A stretch of DNA of 64,000 nt from contig NZ_JBASXK010000051.1 of NCBI RefSeq assembly GCF_049276915.1, positions 1 through 64,000 on the forward strand, in the 5' to 3' direction. Shown here piece by piece: positions 16,712 to 25,494 of this stretch. A program made the position numbers and the translations under genes. Each line of letters starts with the position of its first letter. Position 1 is the stretch's first letter. The notes beneath the pieces are model-generated. The model worked only from the letters and a program-made list of their open reading frames with translations, ran no database searches and had not been told where the DNA came from. The DNA comes from Aestuariivita sp049276915 (GTDB taxonomy: Bacteria > Pseudomonadota > Alphaproteobacteria > Rhodobacterales > Rhodobacteraceae).

Positions 16712-17458
16712 TTGGCCGATACTCCGAAGATTACCGCATATGAACATTATGACATGCCTTCCTCTCTGCGCCCCGGCACCCAGCGGCGCGACTGGATGGA
16801 CGATACTCGCGAAAAATTCGCCTATCGCTGCCTGCCGCTGACAATCGCAAACAGCCATGGCTGGGAGGTGATCGGGGACACGACCTTCCGTGCGGTCTGG
16901 AACGGCAAGCCCGAGCCCTCTGGTGTTCAGTTCGACATCAAGACGCAGGGCCAGATCATGCCCTCCAGCCATTTTGGCGACGGGATCATCACCTTCACCA
17001 TGCCATATCTGTTCCGCACCGATGAGAACATCGGGCTTTGGGTCAGCGGCGCGCCCAATCAGGTCAAACACGGGATTCAACCCCTGACCGGGCTGGTCGA
17101 AACCGACTGGTCTCCGATGAACTTCACCATGAACTGGAAGATCACCCAGCCGCATGTGCCAGTCGCCTTCAAAGCCGGCGAGCCGGTCTGCTTTTTCTTT
17201 CCGTTGGATCGAACTTTGGTCGACCGCATCGAACCCGTGATCCGCCCTCTGTCGGACAATCCCGAACTGGCTGCAAAAAACGCCGAATGGTCCAAAAGCC
17301 GCGCCAATTTCCTGAAACAGATCAAGGTCGAGGGCTCTGCCGAAAGCCAGATGGGTTGGCAGAAAGACTATCACAAGGGCCGCTTCCCGCCCGAGGCCGA
17401 CAAAGCCACCAACCACTATTCCAAGATCAAGGCCAAGGCCTTCAAGCGCCCCGAGTAA
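16712..17458 (+). CDS. DUF6065 family protein
   Basis: 248 residues, soluble, no signal peptide or membrane segment. I recognise the DUF6065 type: FEDIKTQGQI-like core, SSHFGDGIITFTMPYLFRT, VSGAPNQVKHGIQPLTGLVETDW, then FTMNWKIT. No biochemical function is known to me. The start used is TTG at 16712 with AAAGGATC upstream; the first ATG in frame (16754) would lose 14 residues. Members elsewhere often sit near secondary-metabolite or sugar-related genes, which does not fit clearly here. It lies between the importer operon and a convergent racemase-fold gene only 12 bases away. Confidence 0.75.
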   Translation: MADTPKITAYEHYDMPSSLRPGTQRRDWMDDTREKFAYRCLPLTIANSHGWEVIGDTTFRAVWNGKPEPSGVQFDIKTQGQIMPSSHFGDGIITFTMPYLFRTDENIGLWVSGAPNQVKHGIQPLTGLVETDWSPMNFTMNWKITQPHVPVAFKAGEPVCFFFPLDRTLVDRIEPVIRPLSDNPELAAKNAEWSKSRANFLKQIKVEGSAESQMGWQKDYHKGRFPPEADKATNHYSKIKAKAFKRPE

Positions 17459-17470
17459 GACAGAGCTTCA

Positions 17471-18253
17471 TCACGCTTGGGATGGAAACAACATATTGAG
17501 CCGTGCCGCCCAGTGATCGCCGGCGCGCCAGTGATCCAGATCACCATACTCGAGCGCGTCCCATCTGCGCTTTTGCACCGCCCCCCAGACCAGGGCGAGG
17601 TTGCACGAGATCGCCGGTGTCAGACCGTCTTGATGCCCGCGCAGGATCGGATGCAGTGTCGCCATACCTGTTCCCAGCATCAAGACAGCATCCGCGCCGC
17701 TGTCGGACAGACGTCGATAGGACGCCAGCACTGCCGGTCCGGACATGGCATAGATCGGATGAAACGCCCCCTCTTCCAGAGCCGGGCCGGATTTGGCCAC
17801 AACCTCAAAGCCATGCGCTTCCCAATAGGGAGTGCTCGCCCGGTTCAGATCTTCGGGATAGGGCGACAGAACTGCGATCTTGCGCGCGTTCAGCGCCCGC
17901 AAAGCCGCCACGGTGGCCAATGCTGCGGTCAGGAAAGGCACACCGCGTGCCGCTTCGACCTCGGCCACGATCCGCGCCTCTTCCTCGGCCCCGATCAGAT
18001 AGGACGCCCCGGTACAGGCCGCCGCGATCACATCGACAGGCGCATTGGCGAATTGCTCGGTCGTTGAGCCGAACCGCGTGGTGTAGTCAACCAGCCGCTC
18101 GGGGATCGTGCCCATCTCCGAGACAAGCCGCGCATTCAGCATTGACCAGCCGGGCGGCATCAGCGCCCAGAACTCGGGCTCGACCGTGGTGTTGGCCTGC
18201 GGCGTCAGCACCCCCATGACGCCGCGCGCGCCGTATTCCAGAGGGCCGCTCAC
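17471..18253 (-). CDS. Asp/Glu racemase-fold enzyme (maleate isomerase-like)
   Basis: 260 residues of the Asp/Glu/hydantoin racemase superfamily, nearest in layout to maleate cis-trans isomerase and arylmalonate decarboxylase: VMGVLTPQANTTVEPEF at the N-terminus and Cys80 in AAACTGASY. The place where maleate isomerase has its second cysteine (S-C-T-N) reads LGTGM with Gly194, so only one of the two catalytic Cys is present. The GTG start overlaps the TRAP permease stop (GTGA). It is the last gene of the seven-gene operon. The reaction is probably an isomerisation, racemisation or decarboxylation of a small dicarboxylate or 2-substituted acid, not determined. Confidence 0.82.
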   Translation of the reverse strand: MSGPLEYGARGVMGVLTPQANTTVEPEFWALMPPGWSMLNARLVSEMGTIPERLVDYTTRFGSTTEQFANAPVDVIAAACTGASYLIGAEEEARIVAEVEAARGVPFLTAALATVAALRALNARKIAVLSPYPEDLNRASTPYWEAHGFEVVAKSGPALEEGAFHPIYAMSGPAVLASYRRLSDSGADAVLMLGTGMATLHPILRGHQDGLTPAISCNLALVWGAVQKRRWDALEYGDLDHWRAGDHWAARLNMLFPSQA

Positions 18254-19563
18254 AGCCAGCCCAAGACGCCGGGAAGCCAGAGGCTGAGCGCGGGAAACAG
18301 GATAAGAACAATCAGCCGCGCCAGATCAGCGAACACAAACGGGATCACACCACGAAAGATCGTGGACAACGGCAGATCGCGTGCCATGCCATGTAACACA
18401 AAGACGTTGATCCCGATGGGCGGGGTGATCATGCCCAGTTCGATCACCACGATCATCACCACGCCCCACCAGATCGGATCATAGCCCAGTCCGATCACCA
18501 GCGGATAGACAAAGGGCAGCGTCAGAACCATGGCAGCAATCGTGTCGAACAAGGCACCAAGGATCAGGTAGAAGATCATCAGCATCACGATCACCATCAA
18601 TGGCGACAGACCCAGGCTTTCGATCCAGTCGACCGTGGCGGAAGGCAAGCCGGACAGCGTGGCGAAATAGGAAAACACCGATGCACCGATGATGATCACA
18701 AAGATCAGACCGGTGTTTGACGCCGTATCACCCAGCGCTGACAGGAACTTGACCTTGGTCAGCCGTTTGCGGAAAATCGCAAGAAGCAGGGCAACGGACG
18801 CCCCGACCGAGGCGGCTTCGCTTACCGTAAAGATGCCCGAGTAAATGCCACCCGACACGATCACCGCCAGCAGGATCACCGCCCAGCTTTGATAGCTGGC
18901 CTTCCTGCGTTCTGCCCAGGCGATCCGGTCGCCCAGCGGGGCAAGATCGGGGTTGCGCTTGACCACCCATGCAATGGCGACAAAGTAAAACACCACCGCC
19001 ATGATCCCCGGAACAACAGCCGCGAGAAACAACGCGATGATCGAGTTTTCCGTCAGGATCGCGTAAAGGATCATCACCACGGACGGCGGCACGATCATGC
19101 CCAGCGTCCCGCCCGCCGCGATGGATCCCGCCGCCAGAGACTTGGCATATCCGCGCTCCAGCATCTGCGGCAACGCGATGCGCGCCATGGTGGCCGCAGT
19201 GGCCACGGAGGATCCGCAAATCGCGCCAAATCCGGCACAGGCACCGATCGTGGCAAAGATCAGCCCGCCGCGCCTGTGCCCGATAAAGACATAGGCCAGA
19301 CGATAAAGCTCATCCGATAGACCGCCCAGATGTGCCAGATTGCCCATCAGCAGAAACATTGCGATCACAGCCAATCCCTCGGCAGCCATGGCCGAAGACG
19401 GTTCGGTTGCCAGCAGGGTCAGCGCCGGGCCGAACCCGATGATCAGCCCGGTGCCGATCACGCCGATCACGCCCATCGCGATGCCCACGGGCACCTGCGC
19501 GATGATCAGCACGAACATCGCTCCAAGGCCCAACAGGCCAGTTGTCATTGGATCGCTGAACAT
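18250..19563 (-). CDS. dctM: TRAP transporter large permease DctM
   Basis: 437 residues, complete DctM subunit with about 12 membrane segments: the first is LLGLGAMFVLIIAQVPVGIAMG, and SSVATAATMARIALPQM and MIVPPSVVMILYAIL are family motifs. The ATG at 19563 lies 4 bases after the DctQ stop; the frame extending to 19602 is less likely. It forms the cation-coupled channel for the solute delivered by DctP. Unlike the truncated copy at 4594-5751 it is whole, with both partners. Confidence 0.92.
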   Translation of the reverse strand: MFSDPMTTGLLGLGAMFVLIIAQVPVGIAMGVIGVIGTGLIIGFGPALTLLATEPSSAMAAEGLAVIAMFLLMGNLAHLGGLSDELYRLAYVFIGHRRGGLIFATIGACAGFGAICGSSVATAATMARIALPQMLERGYAKSLAAGSIAAGGTLGMIVPPSVVMILYAILTENSIIALFLAAVVPGIMAVVFYFVAIAWVVKRNPDLAPLGDRIAWAERRKASYQSWAVILLAVIVSGGIYSGIFTVSEAASVGASVALLLAIFRKRLTKVKFLSALGDTASNTGLIFVIIIGASVFSYFATLSGLPSATVDWIESLGLSPLMVIVMLMIFYLILGALFDTIAAMVLTLPFVYPLVIGLGYDPIWWGVVMIVVIELGMITPPIGINVFVLHGMARDLPLSTIFRGVIPFVFADLARLIVLILFPALSLWLPGVLGWL

Positions 19564-19567
19564 CGGG

Positions 19568-20107
19568 TTATGCGACCTCGCCTTCGTGGCGCAGATTGTC
19601 ATGCGCGGGGGGCGTGCCGGTGATCAGCGCCTTGCCCCAGGCAAGTGTCACATAGACCTGCACCGGCAGGCACAGCGCCATGATCGCCGTGGTTCCCCAC
19701 CACCATGGCGCAAGAGGAACGTCGATGGTGCGCGTCGTGCGCCCGGCACTGGCGTATTTTGCGGTCAGTTCAAAGAATTGCCAGACAAGGATCGCAAAGA
19801 AAACCAGCGTGACCAGGGCTGCAAGAAACTCGAAGAACGCGTTCACGCGTGCTCCGCCCAGCTTGCCCATCACACGCACGGTGACATTGGTCTGACGCAA
19901 CAATCCAGCCGGAAAACACGAGGCGATGACCAGCGGGAAAATCACCTCGCCATAGTCGGAAAATCCAGAAATGCGCGGCGCATTGAGGTAACGCGCCGTA
20001 CCATCGTAAAAGATCAGCAGCGCCATCACCACCAGACCGCAAAACCCCACAAGGGCCACGCTCTGGGTTATCCGGTCAAGCCGGAGAGCGACGGCGCTGC
20101 CGGTCAT
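19568..20107 (-). CDS. dctQ: TRAP transporter small permease DctQ
   Basis: About 179 residues with four membrane segments: one near residues 15-33 (VALVGFCGLVVMALLIFY), YGEVIFPLVIASCFPAG, and two more in the second half. The ATG at 20107 overlaps the DctP stop (ATGA). Upstream in-frame starts would run into dctP. Bridges DctP and DctM in the inner membrane. Confidence 0.9.
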   Translation of the reverse strand: MTGSAVALRLDRITQSVALVGFCGLVVMALLIFYDGTARYLNAPRISGFSDYGEVIFPLVIASCFPAGLLRQTNVTVRVMGKLGGARVNAFFEFLAALVTLVFFAILVWQFFELTAKYASAGRTTRTIDVPLAPWWWGTTAIMALCLPVQVYVTLAWGKALITGTPPAHDNLRHEGEVA

Positions 20108-21111
20108 CAGCTCTGTCCCCGCATATCTGCCAGCAGTTTGACGGCGGCATCGTAGACCGCCTGTCCGTTCGGCGTTTGCGCGATCCACGCCTCATGCACG
20201 GCTTTGGCTTGCTCGACATACTTGGCCATGGCGGCCTCATCCGGTGTGACGATCTCGATACGTCCTTCGGCGATCACACCCTCGCGGATGGTATTGCCGA
20301 TATCGGTATAGGCTCCACCGCCCATCTCGGCCATTGCCATGCCACCGTGTTTCATGATCGAGGCCTGCGCCTCGGGTGACAGCGAGCTCCACTTGTCCTC
20401 GTTCATCAGCAGAAGGAAGGGGATCGCTCCGGCCGGCACGATATAGGCCTGATCGACCAGAGGCAGGGATTTGAACGTCTGCATGCCCGTCCAGCCCTGA
20501 ATGGCTCCATCCACTGTGCCGCGGTTCAAACCTTCGTTCATCTCGGCCGAACTCAGGGTCTGAGGTGCAGCGCCCAACGCCTCGAGCCAGGACGCATGAA
20601 TGCCCCCGACCGAGCGGATCTTCATGTTGGCCAGATCGTCCAGAGAGCTGATCTTTTTCTTCATGAACATCGCATTGGGTTCAGCCGCGAAAAAGCCGAT
20701 TACATGCACGCCATCGAACCCGGTGAGCAGACCCATCTCATGCATCTGCCAGCCCACGACACTGGCTTCTTCAGCTGTGCGGAACAGGAACGGCAATTCG
20801 AAAACGCCCATCTCGGGGAATTGCCCGGCTGTATAGCCCGGCAGAACCCAGGTCACATCCGCAACACCATTCTGAACCAGTTCGAACTGTTTGAACGGGC
20901 TTTTGCCCAGCGTGCCGCCCCAAAAGCCCTGCAGGGTCACGTCATCGGTTTCGGCCGCCACCGCCTCCATCCACGGCTTGATGACTTTGCTCACGCCGAC
21001 ACTTTGTTCCGGTACAAAGGTACCAACCTTGACCAGCTCTTGCGCCAGAACCGGCAAGGCGGTGAGTGTTGTCAGTGCAGCGCCCGCCAGCGCCATTTTC
21101 CAGTGTTTCAT
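20107..21111 (-). CDS. dctP: TRAP transporter solute-binding protein DctP
   Basis: 334 residues with a Sec signal peptide (hydrophobic MALAGAALTTLTALPVLA, cleaved near LAQ-E). Periplasmic receptor of the DctP family. The conserved arginine region reads MKIRSVGGIHASWLEALGA, in which the Arg normally salt-bridges a carboxylate ligand. So an organic acid is a likely substrate (family inference). A strong AAGGAGGT Shine-Dalgarno (complement at 21116-21123) precedes it, suggesting high translation, usual for a binding protein. 28 bases after the aldehyde dehydrogenase gene. Confidence 0.92.
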   Translation of the reverse strand: MKHWKMALAGAALTTLTALPVLAQELVKVGTFVPEQSVGVSKVIKPWMEAVAAETDDVTLQGFWGGTLGKSPFKQFELVQNGVADVTWVLPGYTAGQFPEMGVFELPFLFRTAEEASVVGWQMHEMGLLTGFDGVHVIGFFAAEPNAMFMKKKISSLDDLANMKIRSVGGIHASWLEALGAAPQTLSSAEMNEGLNRGTVDGAIQGWTGMQTFKSLPLVDQAYIVPAGAIPFLLLMNEDKWSSLSPEAQASIMKHGGMAMAEMGGGAYTDIGNTIREGVIAEGRIEIVTPDEAAMAKYVEQAKAVHEAWIAQTPNGQAVYDAAVKLLADMRGQS

Positions 21112-21139
21112 GATAACCTCCTTGTTGGATTGTCCCTGT

Positions 21140-22636
21140 TTAGGTTTGCGCCCCGAGTTTTCTCAGTGGCTGTGGATTGATCGGTATCGTGACCGTGCGC
21201 TCTTCGGTGTAGAACGCCTCGCAGGATGCACCGCCCTCGCGCCCCACACCCGAAGTCTTGAACCCTCCGAAGGGGGCGCGCAGTTCGCGCATCATGGGCG
21301 TGTTGACCCAGACCACGCCCGAGCGCATCTGCTCGCTCATGCGCATCACCGTTGGCAGATGATCGGACCAGATGTATGAGACCAGCCCAAAGCGCGTGTC
21401 ATTGGCAATCGCTGCGGCCTCGTCCTCGCCGTCAAAGGGCAGGAAGGTGGCAAAGGGCCCAAAGATCTCATCCTGCGCCACGCGCGCCGCATTGGAGGGC
21501 ACTGTCACCGCAGTCGGGTTCACGAAATATCCCGCCCCCAGATCCTCGCGCCGCGTTCCGCCGGTCAAGACCGTGCCGCCATCTCCCTTGGCGATGTCAA
21601 CGAAACTCAGCACCCGGTCGCGATGGGCCGCCGAGGCCAGCGGCCCGATATCGGTGTCCTGAGACAAGGGATCCCCGACGCGCACGCGCCCGGCGCGTTC
21701 CACAAAGCGCCCCACGAAATCATCAAAGATCGACCGCTCGACCAGAATGCGCGAGCCGGCCAGGCATTGCTGACCGTTGTTGGAAAAGATGCCCATCAGC
21801 GCACCGTCCAGAGCCCGCTCCATATCCGCCGAGGCAAAGATGATATTGGCCGATTTCCCCCCCAGCTCCAGCGTGCAGGGGACCAGGTTGCGGCCTGCCG
21901 CCGACATGATGGCGCGACCTGTCTCGGTTCCGCCGGTAAAGCTGACCAGATCAATGCCCGGATGATCAACCAGCGCCGCCCCGGTGACAGGTCCGCGCCC
22001 GTTCACAAGGTTCAGCACGCCCTCGGGCAGCACCTCTTGCAAAAGCTCGACAAGCCGCGCCAGCGCCAGTGGCGTCTGTTCGGAAGGCTTGAGCACAACC
22101 GTGTTTCCAAAGGCCAGAGCGGCGGCGATCTTCATGGTCGCCAGCGCCACCGGCGCATTCCATGGCGCGATCAGCGCCGCGACCCCGACCGGAACGCGCG
22201 ACACGGTCGTCATGTAACCCGGCGTCTGATCATAGCGCTGGCCCGACGTCTGGCTGATGTATTCGGCAAAAAACCGAAAGTTATAGGCCGCGCGCAGCAT
22301 GTGGCGCTCGCGCAATTCGCGCAGCACCAGACCTGTGGCCGCGCATTCCAGCCGCGCCAGTTCGTCAACATGATCCAGGATGGTCTGACGACAGCGTTCA
22401 AGTGCTTCTTGTCGCTGCGGCAGGGTCAAACCGGGCCAGGGCCCACGATCAAAGGCCCGGCGCGCAGCGCTGACGGCCCCGTCCACCGCCTGCGCATCAT
22501 CCTCGATCAATGTCGAGACCTGCGCCCCTGTCGCGGGGTAGAACACCGGGAGTTCCAGACCACCGCCCGAAGTCGCCCGATCACCGGCCCAGCCGGTCAC
22601 GCGCGCAGGTGGCGCAATTGGCAGATCAAAGCTCAT
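21140..22636 (-). CDS. NAD(P)-dependent aldehyde dehydrogenase
   Basis: 498 residues, aldehyde dehydrogenase superfamily, of usual length. Catalytic glutamate in LELGGKSANIIF, nucleophilic cysteine in NNGQQCLAGSR, the NAD-binding loop VSFTGGTETGR, and a PWNAPVALATMK segment. Oxidises an aldehyde to a carboxylic acid. Nearest families by eye are the semialdehyde dehydrogenases used in aromatic breakdown (for example HpaE), but the substrate is not shown. Start overlaps the SDR stop. Likely acts after the SDR or monooxygenase in the same operon. Confidence 0.9.
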   Translation of the reverse strand: MSFDLPIAPPARVTGWAGDRATSGGGLELPVFYPATGAQVSTLIEDDAQAVDGAVSAARRAFDRGPWPGLTLPQRQEALERCRQTILDHVDELARLECAATGLVLRELRERHMLRAAYNFRFFAEYISQTSGQRYDQTPGYMTTVSRVPVGVAALIAPWNAPVALATMKIAAALAFGNTVVLKPSEQTPLALARLVELLQEVLPEGVLNLVNGRGPVTGAALVDHPGIDLVSFTGGTETGRAIMSAAGRNLVPCTLELGGKSANIIFASADMERALDGALMGIFSNNGQQCLAGSRILVERSIFDDFVGRFVERAGRVRVGDPLSQDTDIGPLASAAHRDRVLSFVDIAKGDGGTVLTGGTRREDLGAGYFVNPTAVTVPSNAARVAQDEIFGPFATFLPFDGEDEAAAIANDTRFGLVSYIWSDHLPTVMRMSEQMRSGVVWVNTPMMRELRAPFGGFKTSGVGREGGASCEAFYTEERTVTIPINPQPLRKLGAQT

Positions 22637-23361
22637 GGCATGAAGGCTCCCCCATTCACATGCAGCGTCTGGCCGGTGACATAGCTGGCCTGATCGGACA
22701 GCAAGAACAGCACCGGTCCCGTCACATCGCCCGGCAACGCCACACGTTTCAGCGGAATGGCCGCCGCATAGGCTTCGATGTCCAACCGCACGGGCGCATC
22801 CTCATCCGAACGCCCCGTGCCACCGCGCAAAAAAGCCGTATCCACCGCCGAAGGGGCCACGCAGTTCACCCGGATGTCCGGTGCCAGTTCCAGCGCCATC
22901 TGCCGCGTCATGGCCGCGATCCCGGCCTTGGCAATCGCGTAAGGCCCATAGCCCGAGCGCGCGAGATGCCCCAGACCCGAGCCGATCTGTACGATGGCAC
23001 CGCCGGGGGTGATGATGGGCGCAAAGGCTTTGGCGGCGAAGAACGCGGCATTCAGATTACCGCTCAGCACCTCGGTCCATTCCGCCACGGAGCGTTCGAG
23101 CAGGGGCTCATTGCCGCTGACAAAGCCGCACAGGTTGACGAAGCCCGCGACCGGGGTGCCCAGTTCCGACACCGCGCGCGCCATGTCCTGCGGGTCGCTG
23201 GCGTCGACGGCATGCATCTCGATGCCCTCCATCGGATGCGCCGCGATCGAGCGGGGCAGATCAAACACGACGGGAGTCCAGCCCGCGGCCTGCGCATCGA
23301 TCACCAACTGTCGGCCAATGCCGCCGCAGCCTCCCAGTAGGGCCAGTCGTTTCGTCATCAC
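22633..23361 (-). CDS. Short-chain dehydrogenase/reductase
   Basis: 242-residue classical SDR. Cofactor loop LLGGCGGIGRQL near the N-terminus (G-G-x-G-G-I-G rather than the more common T-G-x-x-x-G-x-G), catalytic Ser in VQIGSGLG, and the Tyr-x-x-x-Lys in YGPYAIAKAG. The C-terminal ASYVTGQTLHVNGG is typical. The start overlaps the monooxygenase stop and its stop overlaps the aldehyde dehydrogenase start. It probably oxidises a hydroxyl formed or imported by neighbouring gene products; the substrate is unknown. Confidence 0.9.
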   Translation of the reverse strand: MMTKRLALLGGCGGIGRQLVIDAQAAGWTPVVFDLPRSIAAHPMEGIEMHAVDASDPQDMARAVSELGTPVAGFVNLCGFVSGNEPLLERSVAEWTEVLSGNLNAAFFAAKAFAPIITPGGAIVQIGSGLGHLARSGYGPYAIAKAGIAAMTRQMALELAPDIRVNCVAPSAVDTAFLRGGTGRSDEDAPVRLDIEAYAAAIPLKRVALPGDVTGPVLFLLSDQASYVTGQTLHVNGGAFMP

Positions 23362-24569
23362 AATCCCTCTGCCCGGCGCAAACCTTCGATCATCGACGAG
23401 CGCAGCAGGAAACTGCGCGCCAGACCGGGATCACCCGCAATCCGCTTCAAATCATCCAGATGTGCCTGACGCGCCACCGGATCGGTGGCATTCATGCGTG
23501 CCCGGTTCGCATCGGCCTGACCCACAATGTCATCGCGTGCAATCGGGCGGCGCTTGCGCTCATAGGCGTCCAGCACGTCATCACCGGCCCCCCCGGCCAC
23601 TTCGATCAACAGATCAGCCAGCGCCCAGGCGTCATGCACCCCGCCGTTCATCCCCATCCCACCCTTCGGGCTGTTGAGATGCGCGGCATCGCCGGCCAGA
23701 AACATGCGGCCCTGCCGATAGCGCGACGCGACCCGGCGATGGATGCGGTAAATGCGTTTCTCCACGATATCCATGTCCCGTGCCGCGGGCAGAATATCCA
23801 CGGTCTGCGCGCGGATCGAGGCATCTTCCAGTGCCTCCTCCGGCGTCTGATCGCCCATGGGATGAAGCGACACGCGCCACAGATCCGGCAAGCGCAGCAA
23901 CGAATAGGTGCCACCCGGTTTCCAGATGTAATTCACGCCAGACAGCCCGCTGAGATGATCTTCAAACGGGAAATGCGTGGTCACCAGAATGGTGTTTTCG
24001 GGATAGGTTCCGCCCTCCCATTGCGCGCCAATTGCCTCGCGTACGACAGACCGCGCGCCATCACACCCCACCACGACGCTGGCGCGCATGGTTTCGGAGC
24101 CGGACTTGGATCCCGCGGTCACGGAGACACCATTGCCGTCTTGTTCCACCGCCGTGACCGGGCTGGCAAAGCGGACCGTGCCTTCGGGCAGGCGAGCCAA
24201 AAGTGCCCGGCTCAACTCGGCCTGACGACATTGCAGGCGATAGGGATGCGCGGTGTCATCGGCCAGAACCGACAGATCAAACTCGGCCCGGTCCTCGGTG
24301 CTGTGCATCCGGATCTGCCAGGTCGGCGTGATCCGCCCCTTGGCAATCAGCGCATCCGTGATGCCATCTTCATCAAACATGTCCAGCGTCGGAGGATGAA
24401 AGGTCGACGCCCGCAACTGATCGGTGATCTCGGCTTCTGCCTCAAAGACCTGCACCGGCACCCCGGCCTGAGCCAGACGCCACGCCAGCGTCAACCCGAC
24501 AGGCCCCGCACCGACAATCACAACCGGATCGGTTGACAGATCCACCTTGTTCCAGCCCTCTGTAAACAC
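23358..24569 (-). CDS. FAD-dependent aromatic-type monooxygenase
   Basis: 403 residues, PHBH/MhpA-like class A flavin monooxygenase. FAD-binding GxGxxG in VVIVGAGPVGLTLAWRLA, then QLRASTFHPPTLDMFDE, the DG motif in VVGCDGARSVVRE, and the second FAD site FLAGDAAHLNSPKGGMGMN. Hydroxylates an aromatic or enol-like compound with NAD(P)H and oxygen. The start is uncertain: GTG 24569 gives the longest protein, while GTG 24545 has GAGGG about 10 bases upstream. First gene of the operon, divergent from the GntR/UTRA regulator. At about 400 residues it lacks the C-terminal thioredoxin-like domain of phenol hydroxylases. Confidence 0.88.
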   Translation of the reverse strand: MFTEGWNKVDLSTDPVVIVGAGPVGLTLAWRLAQAGVPVQVFEAEAEITDQLRASTFHPPTLDMFDEDGITDALIAKGRITPTWQIRMHSTEDRAEFDLSVLADDTAHPYRLQCRQAELSRALLARLPEGTVRFASPVTAVEQDGNGVSVTAGSKSGSETMRASVVVGCDGARSVVREAIGAQWEGGTYPENTILVTTHFPFEDHLSGLSGVNYIWKPGGTYSLLRLPDLWRVSLHPMGDQTPEEALEDASIRAQTVDILPAARDMDIVEKRIYRIHRRVASRYRQGRMFLAGDAAHLNSPKGGMGMNGGVHDAWALADLLIEVAGGAGDDVLDAYERKRRPIARDDIVGQADANRARMNATDPVARQAHLDDLKRIAGDPGLARSFLLRSSMIEGLRRAEGL

Positions 24570-24588
24570 ATGCTCTGGTTAAAAATGA

Positions 24589-24600
24589 TATATAGATATA
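24589..24600. promoter_or_regulatory. Palindromic operator candidate between divergent genes
   Basis: TATAT-AG-ATATA, a perfect inverted repeat in the 82-base A/T-rich gap between the monooxygenase operon (left) and the GntR/UTRA gene (right). GntR/HutC-type regulators bind short A/T-rich palindromes near their own promoters, so this is the likely operator, controlling both directions. It may also overlap the -10 elements. Confidence 0.45.
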
Positions 24601-24651
24601 ACATTAATGCAATAGGCCTGACTCAGACCTGCAGGACACGAGAATTAACGC

Positions 24652-25491
24652 ATGACATCAAAAGGCTACAGCAAGGACGCCGACGAACAAACCACCGTGC
24701 TGAACGCGGCTGACGGGGTGCCTCTCTACCAGCAGATCTTTGTGATTCTGCACAACAAGATCCAGTCCGGAGAACTTGCACCCGGCGATCCTGTTGCCAG
24801 TGAACAGGAGCTCTGTGCCGATTTTTCTGTCTCTCGCATCACCGCCCGGCGGGCGCTGAATGAACTGGCGGACCGCGGTCTGGTCGAACGTCAGCGCGGA
24901 CGCGGCACTCGCGTGGCGGGATCTCCGGCCCAACCCGTACGCGCCTCGATCGACGGGCTGCTTGAAAACGTCAGCCATATTGGGCGCACCACAACCGTAC
25001 AGGTGCTGCGCAATGGCCTTGTGCCGGCAGGAGGCGAAGCCGGGACCGCCCTCGACCTCGCGCCAGAAACCCCCGTTTTGCGCGCAGTGCGCGTGCGCCG
25101 CTTGGGAGGTGCAGCGATGTCCTATCTGATCACCTCGGTGCCTGAAGACATCGTTGCACGCATCAGCGGTCAGGACATGTCTGAAACGCCGTTGTTGCTC
25201 TTGTTGGAACAGGCCGGCGTGGCCGTGGCGACTGCGCGTCAGACCATCACGGCAACAGTGGCCGATGCGCAGGTCTCGGCGGCGCTGGATGTTCCCGCCG
25301 GATCCCCCCTGATCGAAGTGCGCCGCATCGTCTTTGACGCCACCGGACGCGCGGTCGAATACATCAAGATCCTCTATCGCCCCGAACTCTATCAGTTCGA
25401 AATGATGATGCACCGACGCAGCGGAGCAAACGGTCGCGTCTGGCATGCGCAGGACGCCGTCACCCTGGAAGGGCCGGACACGGTACAATAG
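24652..25491 (+). CDS. GntR family regulator with UTRA domain (HutC type)
   Basis: 279 residues. An N-terminal winged helix-turn-helix (about residues 22-90: GVPLYQQIFVILHNKIQSG, then SEQELCADFSVSRITARRAL and a QRGRGTRVAG wing) is followed by a UTRA ligand domain ending in RRIVFDATGRAVEYIKILYRP. The ATG at 24652 suits the domain start. Divergent from the seven-gene catabolic operon, so probably its ligand-responsive repressor. The ligand is likely the imported compound or an intermediate. Confidence 0.9.
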   Translation: MTSKGYSKDADEQTTVLNAADGVPLYQQIFVILHNKIQSGELAPGDPVASEQELCADFSVSRITARRALNELADRGLVERQRGRGTRVAGSPAQPVRASIDGLLENVSHIGRTTTVQVLRNGLVPAGGEAGTALDLAPETPVLRAVRVRRLGGAAMSYLITSVPEDIVARISGQDMSETPLLLLLEQAGVAVATARQTITATVADAQVSAALDVPAGSPLIEVRRIVFDATGRAVEYIKILYRPELYQFEMMMHRRSGANGRVWHAQDAVTLEGPDTVQ

Positions 25492-25494
25492 GCC

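Noticed and set aside
23358..24569. Nicotinate-type route (NicC/NicE) for the monooxygenase operon
   Set aside because: The monooxygenase and racemase-fold pair recalls NicC and NicE, but no ring-cleavage enzyme, deformylase or maleamate amidase is present and the second Cys is missing.
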